A stretch of DNA of 37,552 bases. Origin: an uncultured bacterium. GTDB taxonomy: Bacteria > Bacillota > Clostridia > Oscillospirales > Acutalibacteraceae. The notes under the pieces are model-generated. The model searched no databases and was not told the DNA's origin. It saw nothing but the letters and a program-made list of their open reading frames with translations. The DNA is taken from contig CAJMRT010000017.1 of assembly GCA_905215855.1 (NCBI GenBank), positions 1 to 37,552 of the forward strand, written 5' to 3'. Numbering within the stretch: the first letter of the stretch is position 1; every line of letters starts with the position of its first letter. Shown here piece by piece: positions 31,738 to 37,552 of the stretch. The translations under genes and the position numbers were made by a program.

Positions 31738-31779
31738 GTATAATCATTCCTTTCTAAAAAGTCGTGTTTTTACTTTGGA

Positions 31780-31998
31780 TTATTTAGTTCTCCAAGTAAT
31801 TCTGCCTCTTGTCAGGTCATAGGGGGACATTTCCACCTTTACCTTATCGCCCGGCAAAATGCGAATGAAATTCATTCTCAGCTTGCCTGAAATAACAGCT
31901 AATATCACGTGACCGTTCGGCAGCTCTACCTTGAACTGTGCGTTCGGTAAAGCTTCCTTAACAATACCTTCAATTTCAATTACATCCTGTTTTGACAT
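31780..31998 (-). CDS. infA: Translation initiation factor IF-1
   Basis: IF-1 binds the A site of the small subunit during initiation. The 72-residue product is one OB-fold (S1-like) domain with IEGIVKEALPNAQFKVELPN and the end segment SPYDLTRGRITWR. It starts MSKQDVIE. The ribosome binding site lies within the end of the KOW gene, 4 bases upstream. Confidence 0.98.
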   Translation of the reverse strand: MSKQDVIEIEGIVKEALPNAQFKVELPNGHVILAVISGKLRMNFIRILPGDKVKVEMSPYDLTRGRITWRTK

Positions 31999-32002
31999 AT
32001 TG

Positions 32003-32248
32003 TCAACCCTCGCTTTTTCTAAAATCGCTTAAAATTTTTCTTATCTGCGGATTGGTCTTGATTGAACCCTCTATCACGGTTCCTGTAGGAGAAATATGAA
32101 TCAGCTTTTTCTTTTTAGGCTTCTCAACCTTTCTTCGCTTTCCGTCTGCAATGTAAGCAAACACGGAGTCACAGCTGAGAACAACAAAAAAGCCGTTCTT
32201 TTCCCTTCCTGCCACAGCCTTTACAATACTACCTTTTACTGTGTTCAT
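32003..32248 (-). CDS. KOW-domain RNA-binding protein, L14e-like
   Basis: The 81-residue protein begins with a KOW-like motif (KGSIVKAVAGREKNGFFVVL), then a basic stretch (KRRKVEKPKKKK) and a C-terminal helix. This family is found in Clostridia at this same site between map and infA, and is presumed to act with the ribosome. The precise function is unknown. The ATG lies 10 bases after map. infA begins 4 bases after its stop. Confidence 0.85.
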   Translation of the reverse strand: MNTVKGSIVKAVAGREKNGFFVVLSCDSVFAYIADGKRRKVEKPKKKKLIHISPTGTVIEGSIKTNPQIRKILSDFRKSEG

Positions 32249-32258
32249 AAAATCACCT

Positions 32259-33011
32259 TTAATCGCACAAAGTCATAATTTTAGGCCCGTCAGGAGTTAT
32301 TGCAACAGTATGTTCAAAATGAGCAGAGAGCTTTCCGTCAGCAGTGACGGTAGTCCACTTGTCATCAAGAACACGCACATTGCACCTGCCCTGGTTTACC
32401 ATGGGTTCAATGGCAATAGTCATACCCGGAATAAGCCTTACTCCTCTGTGCGGAGTGCCGTAATTGGGTACGCTTGGGTCTTCGTGCAGTTTCGCACCTA
32501 CGCCGTGGCCGACAAAATCTCGTACCACCGAGTAACTGCGAGCTTCGACATACTTTTGAACTGCGCTGCCTATGTCACCGACACGGTTAAAGGCAAGAGC
32601 CTGTTTAATTCCCTCATACAGACTCTCTTTTGTGGCGTCAAGCAAAGCCTGTGCCTCAGCACTGATTTTGCCGCAGGGGAAAGTGAAGGCGTTGTCGCCG
32701 TGAAATCCCCCGTAGAAAGCGCCAACATCAACGCTTACTATATCGCCCTCTTTTAAAACGAGTTCTTTGCTGGGTATGCCATGGATAACCACATTGTTAA
32801 CGGAAATGCACGCACTCGCAGGAAAGCCGCCGTAACCGAGAAACGAGGGAACTGCTCCCTGTTTCTCGATGTATGAGCGGACAATGTTATCTATTTCATA
32901 AGTAGTAACGCCGGGCTTTACAGCCTCTCCCGCAACACGCAACGCCTCGGCAGAAATTCTGCAGGCGTCTTTCATTTTTGAAAGTTCCCGTGCTGTCTTA
33001 ACTACAACCAT
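32259..33011 (-). CDS. map: Methionine aminopeptidase, type I
   Basis: Map removes the initiator methionine from new proteins. The 250-residue metalloenzyme has the pita-bread fold ligands: DVGAFYGGFHGDNAFTF (two Asp), GHGVGAKLHEDP (His), IAIEPM (Glu) and the final Glu in HFEHTVAI. No N-terminal zinc extension is seen. It starts 3 bases after adk. Confidence 0.97.
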   Translation of the reverse strand: MVVVKTARELSKMKDACRISAEALRVAGEAVKPGVTTYEIDNIVRSYIEKQGAVPSFLGYGGFPASACISVNNVVIHGIPSKELVLKEGDIVSVDVGAFYGGFHGDNAFTFPCGKISAEAQALLDATKESLYEGIKQALAFNRVGDIGSAVQKYVEARSYSVVRDFVGHGVGAKLHEDPSVPNYGTPHRGVRLIPGMTIAIEPMVNQGRCNVRVLDDKWTTVTADGKLSAHFEHTVAITPDGPKIMTLCD

Positions 33012-33014
33012 GAA

Positions 33015-33647
33015 TTAAGCCTCAATACCTTCAAGGATAGCCTTTGTAGTAGCTTCTACATCATCCTGTCCTTTTACAGTAACAAGCTTACCCTGCTTCT
33101 CATAGTAAGAAACGAGGGGCTCAGTCTCTTTATGATAAGTTTCAAGACGAGCAAGCACGGTATCGGGGTGGTCGTCCTTGCGCTGAACAAGGGTGCCGCC
33201 GCAATCGTCGCAGATGCCTTCCTTCTTGGGCTTTAAAGTCACAATGTGGAAAGGTCTGCCACAATTTTCGCAAACACGGCGTCCGGACATACGGTTGATG
33301 ATTTTTTCATCAGAAATGTCGATGTTGATGACATGCTGAATCTCAACACCCATGTTATCCAGAGCCTCAGCCTGAGGAATAGTTCTTGGAAAACCGTCAA
33401 GAATGAAACCCTTCTTGCAGTCATCGGCAGAAAGTCTTTCCTTTACAATACCAATTACTACTTCGTCGGGAACAAGCTTGCCTTCATCCATAAAGGATTT
33501 AGCCTTCAAGCCCATCTCAGTGCCGTTTTTCAGCGCTTCACGGATCATGTTTCCGGTTGAAATTGTGGGAATACCAAAGTGTTCACAAAGTACAGCGGCC
33601 TGTGTGCCTTTACCTGCACCCGGAGCACCTAACATGATAATGTTCAT
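33015..33647 (-). CDS. adk: Adenylate kinase, zinc-binding lid
   Basis: Adk interconverts ATP, ADP and AMP. The 210-residue protein has the P-loop GAPGAGKGT (7-15), DGFPRT (in ILDGFPRTIPQAEAL), and a lid with four cysteines (CENCG and CDDCGG), the zinc form usual in Gram-positive bacteria. The position between secY and map is standard. Confidence 0.98.
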   Translation of the reverse strand: MNIIMLGAPGAGKGTQAAVLCEHFGIPTISTGNMIREALKNGTEMGLKAKSFMDEGKLVPDEVVIGIVKERLSADDCKKGFILDGFPRTIPQAEALDNMGVEIQHVINIDISDEKIINRMSGRRVCENCGRPFHIVTLKPKKEGICDDCGGTLVQRKDDHPDTVLARLETYHKETEPLVSYYEKQGKLVTVKGQDDVEATTKAILEGIEA

Positions 33648-33670
33648 CTATTATACTCCTTTTTTCTCAA

Positions 33671-34981
33671 TTAGTCAAGAAAACCTTTGTAATGACGCAT
33701 CATCATTTGTGACTCGAGCTGTTTAACAGTTTCAAGAGCAACACCAACTACGATGATGATTGATGTACCGCCGATTGACATCTGTCCCATTCCTGAAGCA
33801 GCGCCGTAAATAAGCGGAATCATAGCAATAACAGCAAGGAACATTGCACCGATTAAAGTGATTCTTGACAAAATCTTTCTGATGTAATCGGCTGTCGGAG
33901 CACCCGGACGGATACCGGGAACCGTGCCGTTATTTGCCTTAAGATTGTTAGCCATCTCAACAGGGTTGTACTGAATTGATGTATAGAAATAAGCGAACAT
34001 TATAATGAACAAGAAATAAAGTACCATGTACAGCCAGCCTGAAGTGCTGAATGCTGCAAAGAATGCACCCCAGAAACCATCTCCTGCCGGAATCTTGAGG
34101 AAGAGGTTGATTGTACTTGGAATTGAAAGAATTGAGCTTGCAAAGATGATTGGAAGAACGCCGCCGAGAGCTACCTTGATAGGAAGGTGGCTTGACTGAC
34201 CGCCGTACATCTTTCTGCCCACAACACGCTTTGCGTACTGAATCGGGATTCTTCTTTCACTGTCCTGCATGAATGTGATAACCCATACAACTGCAACAAA
34301 GAGAACAACCCAAAGCGGTACGAGGAAGAAGTACTGTGTGCTGCCGTTAACAGCAAGACCCCAATACTGACCGAGTGTGTTGATAATCTGTGGGAACTGA
34401 GCAACGATACCTGCAAAAAGGAGAATGGAAATACCGTTTCCTATGCCGTGGCTGTTAATCTGTTCACCGAGCCACATCATTACGGCTGTACCTGCTGTGA
34501 AAACAAGGATGATTACGATAGCTGAGAACCAAAGTTCAAAACCGCTGTTGTAAAGAGTTACCTTGCTGTTGAGAAGGTAGAAGTAATATGCAGTACCCTG
34601 AATAATACCAAGACCGACTGTTACATAACGAGTGATAGCACTGATTTTGCGTCTGCCGGCTTCGCCTTCTCTTGCTAATCTCTCAAGCGGAGGAATAGCA
34701 ACGCAGAGGAGCTGGATAATGATTGAGCTGTTGATGTAAGGGGTGATACCCATTGCAAACAATGTTGCGTTTGAGAATGCACCGCCTGAGAGTGTATTCA
34801 TATAAGAGAGCATTGTGTTAGACCAGTCATCCGGGTTCATAACACTTCTGAGGGCTGCGGTATCAAGGAACGGAACCTGAATAACCGAGCCGATTCTGAA
34901 TACAACAATGATTAAGAGAGTAAATAAAATTTTCTTTCTTAAATCGGGGAGTGACCAAGCATTTTTAATGGTTTTAAACAC
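33671..34981 (-). CDS. secY: Preprotein translocase subunit SecY
   Basis: SecY is the channel subunit of the Sec translocase in the membrane, used here by the CotH and lipoprotein products among others. The 436-residue protein has about ten hydrophobic segments, the plug region ALRSVMNPDDWSN, and conserved GITPYINSSIIIQLL. The start is a GTG that abuts the rplO stop, with GAGGTGATC inside the end of rplO, indicating translational coupling. Confidence 0.97.
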   Translation of the reverse strand: MFKTIKNAWSLPDLRKKILFTLLIIVVFRIGSVIQVPFLDTAALRSVMNPDDWSNTMLSYMNTLSGGAFSNATLFAMGITPYINSSIIIQLLCVAIPPLERLAREGEAGRRKISAITRYVTVGLGIIQGTAYYFYLLNSKVTLYNSGFELWFSAIVIILVFTAGTAVMMWLGEQINSHGIGNGISILLFAGIVAQFPQIINTLGQYWGLAVNGSTQYFFLVPLWVVLFVAVVWVITFMQDSERRIPIQYAKRVVGRKMYGGQSSHLPIKVALGGVLPIIFASSILSIPSTINLFLKIPAGDGFWGAFFAAFSTSGWLYMVLYFLFIIMFAYFYTSIQYNPVEMANNLKANNGTVPGIRPGAPTADYIRKILSRITLIGAMFLAVIAMIPLIYGAASGMGQMSIGGTSIIIVVGVALETVKQLESQMMMRHYKGFLD

Positions 34982-35425
34982 TTAGATCACCTCTGCCTTT
35001 CCGCCCGCAGCCTCAATTGCAGCTTTAGCTGACTCGGAAAAAGCAGAAACCTTTACTGTAAGTTTTTTGTCAAGCTTACCGTTGCCAAGAACCTTAACAG
35101 CATCAAAGCCGTTCTTTACAACGCCTGCATTAACAAGAGCCTCAATATCTACTGTCGCACCGTCTTCAAACTTTCTGTTTAAAGTGCTGAGGTTAACTGC
35201 TACTACAGTCTTAGCAAAAATATTGTTGAAACCTCTTTTAGGGATACGACGCTGTAAAGGCATCTGACCGCCCTCAAATCCGGGACGGATGCTGCCGCCT
35301 GAACGAGCCTTCTGGCCCTTATGACCTTTACCGGAAGTTTTGCCCCAGCCTGAGCCGTGGCCTCTGCCGATTCTCTTTGAGTCCTTTTTAGAACCCTCAA
35401 CAGGAGAAAGTTCATGTAACTTCAT
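34982..35425 (-). CDS. rplO: 50S ribosomal protein L15
   Basis: L15 is a late-assembly protein of the large subunit. The 147-residue product has a glycine-rich basic N-terminal half (GRGHGSGWGKTSGKGHKGQK) and the RRIPKRGF segment. Its end is directly coupled to secY. GGAGG precedes the ATG. Confidence 0.97.
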   Translation of the reverse strand: MKLHELSPVEGSKKDSKRIGRGHGSGWGKTSGKGHKGQKARSGGSIRPGFEGGQMPLQRRIPKRGFNNIFAKTVVAVNLSTLNRKFEDGATVDIEALVNAGVVKNGFDAVKVLGNGKLDKKLTVKVSAFSESAKAAIEAAGGKAEVI

Positions 35426-35443
35426 TAGTTCGCACCTCCTTGC

Positions 35444-35614
35444 TTATGCTTCACTAACCTCTACGAGGTGAATGATTTTTGCTACCTTACCCTTAGTCTG
35501 TGGGTTATCGGGCTGTGTTGTAACATCACCGATTTTCTTAAGACCGAGAGCGTGGGCGGTTGCAATCTGATCCTTCTTAGAGCCGATAAGACTCTTAACT
35601 AACTTAATTGTCAT
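35444..35614 (-). CDS. rpmD: 50S ribosomal protein L30
   Basis: The 56-residue product was translated by eye. It begins MTIKLVKSLIGSKKDQIATA and ends in VAKIIHLVEVSEA. The family pattern of short prokaryotic L30 is clear, as is its position between rpsE and rplO. GGAGGTTG lies upstream. Confidence 0.95.
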   Translation of the reverse strand: MTIKLVKSLIGSKKDQIATAHALGLKKIGDVTTQPDNPQTKGKVAKIIHLVEVSEA

Positions 35615-35631
35615 AATTTACAACCTCCCTA

Positions 35632-36129
35632 TTAAAGAATTTCCTTAACGGATTTACCGCGGATTGCAGCAACTTCTTCAGCATTTCTCAATGCGCCAAG
35701 ACCTGCAAGAGTAGCTCTAACTACATTGCAAGGATTGTTGGAACGAAGAGCCTTTGTTCTGATGTCCTTAATGCCAACTGCCTCAACAACGGCACGAACA
35801 GGACCACCTGCGATAACACCTGTACCGGGAGCAGCGGGCTTCATGAGAACACGGCCTGCGCCGAATTCGCCGATAACCTCGTGAGGAATGGTAGAGCCTC
35901 TGAGGGAAATCTTGATTAAATTCTTCTTAGCATCTTCGATACCCTTGCGGATAGCGTCAGGAACTTCTCCGGACTTTCCGATACCGAAGCCAACGGTACC
36001 GTTTCCGTCGCCGACTACAACGAGAGCGGCGAACTTGAAGATACGACCGCCCTTAACAGTCTTGGAAACTCTGTTAATGGCAACGACCTTTTCGGTGAGC
36101 TCGAGATTAGTAGCATCTATCTTAGCCAA
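35632..36129 (-). CDS. rpsE: 30S ribosomal protein S5
   Basis: S5 contributes to decoding accuracy and mRNA unwinding. The 165-residue product has the double-stranded RNA-binding N-terminal part (VVAINRVSKTVKGGRIFKF), the GDGNGTVGFGIGK loop, and a C-terminal domain. AAAGGAGG lies upstream. Confidence 0.98.
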   Translation of the reverse strand: MAKIDATNLELTEKVVAINRVSKTVKGGRIFKFAALVVVGDGNGTVGFGIGKSGEVPDAIRKGIEDAKKNLIKISLRGSTIPHEVIGEFGAGRVLMKPAAPGTGVIAGGPVRAVVEAVGIKDIRTKALRSNNPCNVVRATLAGLGALRNAEEVAAIRGKSVKEIL

Positions 36130-36169
36130 AAGTATAACCTCCTTTAAAAGTTATCCGATTTAAAATAAA

Positions 36170-36529
36170 TCAGAAGTTAAGACCGCCCTGTCTTGCACCG
36201 TCTGCAAGCTGAGCAACTCTGCCGTGGTAAAGGTAACCTGCTCTGTCGAAAACAACATCGGTGATACCCTTTTCCTTAGCAGCGGCAGCGATAGCCTCGC
36301 CAACCTTGAATGCGCCGTCCTTGTTGCCGCCATTGCCCTCGAAGCCCTTGTCCATAGAGGAAGCGCTTGCCAGAGTTACGCCTGCAACATCATCGATAAG
36401 CTGCGCATAAATATGCTTGGAGCTGCGGAATACATTGAGTCTGGGGCAGGTAGCAGTACCGCTGATCTTATAACGAACTCTTGCCTGTCTCTTGGCTCTT
36501 GCAGCCTTTCTGTTCATCTGCTTAACCAT
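36170..36529 (-). CDS. rplR: 50S ribosomal protein L18
   Basis: L18 binds 5S rRNA. The 119-residue product has a basic N-terminus (NRKAARAKRQARVRYKI), the RLNVFRSSKHIYAQLIDD segment and VFDRAGYLYHGRV near the end. AAGGAG precedes the ATG. A 92-base gap, wider than most in this cluster, separates it from rplF; nothing else is seen in it. Confidence 0.98.
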   Translation of the reverse strand: MVKQMNRKAARAKRQARVRYKISGTATCPRLNVFRSSKHIYAQLIDDVAGVTLASASSMDKGFEGNGGNKDGAFKVGEAIAAAAKEKGITDVVFDRAGYLYHGRVAQLADGARQGGLNF

Positions 36530-36621
36530 TTAATATTCAACTCCTTATCAAACTGGAGAATAGTAGTAACAACTGTCCCATTCTCTTTCGTATTGAGGGA
36601 AAACGTAAATTCGGTAAAAAA

Positions 36622-37167
36622 TTACTTCTTACCCTTACCGGCCTTACCTTCCTTGCGGATGATATGCTCGCCGGTGTAGTGGATGCCCTTGCCCTTATAA
36701 GGCTCGGGAGGTCTCTTCTCACGGATCTCAGCAGCAAACTGACCAACAGCCTGCTTGTCGATGCCGTTTACGATGATCTTGGTAGCAGCGGGAACATCAA
36801 TGGTGATGCCATCGATCTCAGGAACGATAACCTGGTGTGAATAACCAAGGTTCATAACGAGATTCTTGCCCTGCTTCTGAGCTCTGTAACCGATACCGTC
36901 GATATCGAGGGACTTGGAGAAGCCGTGTGTAACACCTTCAACCATGTTGGATACGAGAGTTCTTGTAAGACCGTGGAGTGACTTGTGGAGCTTATCCTCA
37001 GTAGGACGCTCAACGATGATTTCGTTGCCTTCCAGCTTGATGATCATATCCTTGTGGAAGGACTTGGTAAGTGTACCCTTAGGACCCTTAACGGTAACAA
37101 CGTGACCGTCGATCTTAACATCAACGCCTGCGGGAACAGCTATTGGCTTTCTACCTATTCTTGACAT
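36622..37167 (-). CDS. rplF: 50S ribosomal protein L6
   Basis: L6 lies near the factor-binding site of the large subunit. The 181-residue product starts MSRIGRKPIAVPAGV, has VKGPKGTLTKSFH, and the C-terminal PEPYKGKGIHY signature. It follows rpsH by 15 bases. Confidence 0.98.
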   Translation of the reverse strand: MSRIGRKPIAVPAGVDVKIDGHVVTVKGPKGTLTKSFHKDMIIKLEGNEIIVERPTEDKLHKSLHGLTRTLVSNMVEGVTHGFSKSLDIDGIGYRAQKQGKNLVMNLGYSHQVIVPEIDGITIDVPAATKIIVNGIDKQAVGQFAAEIREKRPPEPYKGKGIHYTGEHIIRKEGKAGKGKK

Positions 37168-37182
37168 TGTACGTGTTCCTCC

Positions 37183-37552
37183 TTACCAAATAAATGCAAG
37201 GACTTCGCCGCCAACGTTAAGCTCTCTTGCCTTCTTGTCAGTCATAACTCCCTTGGAAGTTGACACAATAGCAATTCCGAGGCCCTTCATGACCTTGGGC
37301 ATATCCTCACAGCTGGAGTAAATGCGGAGACCGGGCTTGGAAACTCTGCGCAGGCCGGTGATAACCTGAGATTTATTTTCGCCGTACTTGAGGGTAATTC
37401 TGATGATACCCTGCTTGCCGTCGTCAATTATCTGATAGCTCTTGATATAGCCTTCATCAACAAGAATCTGAGCGATTGCCTTCTTCATATTGGAAGCGGG
37501 CACATCTACAGTAGCGTGCTTAGCAGTGTTAGCGTTACGGATTCTTGTAAGG
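37183..37552 (-). CDS. rpsH: 30S ribosomal protein S8, 5' end beyond the window
   Basis: S8 is a primary 16S rRNA binder and a translational regulator of its operon in E. coli. The visible frame runs to the right edge. It includes LTRIRNANTAKHATVDVP before the internal ATG at 37503, so the gene is cut by the window and that ATG is not the start. The C-terminal STSKGVMTDKKAREL signature is present. About ten N-terminal residues are missing. Confidence 0.96.
   Translation of the reverse strand, partial: LTRIRNANTAKHATVDVPASNMKKAIAQILVDEGYIKSYQIIDDGKQGIIRITLKYGENKSQVITGLRRVSKPGLRIYSSCEDMPKVMKGLGIAIVSTSKGVMTDKKARELNVGGEVLAFIW

Noticed and set aside
32241..32756. A 171-codon plus-strand frame opposite map
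   Set aside because: Lies inside the highly conserved map gene in antisense, with no ribosome binding site.

Overview
The window looks like a chromosomal segment of a low-to-mid G+C, spore-forming, anaerobic Gram-positive bacterium, most likely a Ruminococcus-like member of the Clostridia (Oscillospiraceae). The evidence is a complete spoIIA sporulation operon, a clostridial-type 2[4Fe-4S] ferredoxin, a ribosomal operon with a KOW-domain gene between map and infA, strong GGAGG-type ribosome binding sites with some GTG and TTG starts, and a secreted CotH protein ending in a dockerin, which is typical of cellulosome- or amylosome-forming ruminococci. The species assignment is inference.

Layout. 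1-377: end of a small zinc-ribbon membrane protein. 487-3286 (minus): spoIIAA-spoIIAB-sigF, preceded by folC. 3287-6956 (minus): holB, ricT, ferredoxin, a TrmN6-like methyltransferase and rsmI, a shuffled version of the Bacillus holB-yaaT-yabB-yabC neighbourhood. 7019-7489: a YfcE-type phosphodiesterase. 7547-8437 (plus): three tiny unrecognised genes. 8438-10481 (minus): proBA. 10633-13977 (minus): proS, a VbhA-like antitoxin, a Fic toxin and metA. 14223-14450 (minus): acyl carrier protein.

14695-22745 (plus) is an aromatic amino acid block: aroE, aroK, aroF, tyrA, aroB, aroA, aroC, pheA. It supplies every step from PEP plus erythrose-4-phosphate to prephenate, and on towards Phe and Tyr, except 3-dehydroquinate dehydratase, which must be encoded elsewhere. 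aroF has its own near-consensus promoter and a structured leader. Facing it on the minus strand is pyk with a shikimate-kinase-like paralogue that lacks the usual shikimate-binding arginine.

24989-28140 holds two divergent cell-surface genes: a secreted CotH-family protein with a C-terminal dockerin, and a lipoprotein with a long Ser/Asn linker and a C-terminal domain that resembles a cohesin. They could form an anchor-and-client pair. About 450 bases of repeat-rich noncoding DNA follow (28205-28651), including 29-base elements also present at 448-476. The right end (28714-37552, minus) is the distal part of the S10/spc/alpha ribosomal cluster from rpsH (cut by the window edge) to rplQ, including secY, adk, map, infA and rpoA.

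Most promising for novelty: the CotH-dockerin/cohesin-like lipoprotein pair, the three-gene unit at 7547-8437, the degenerate shikimate-kinase paralogue, the Fic/VbhA pair with non-canonical motifs, and the aroF leader.
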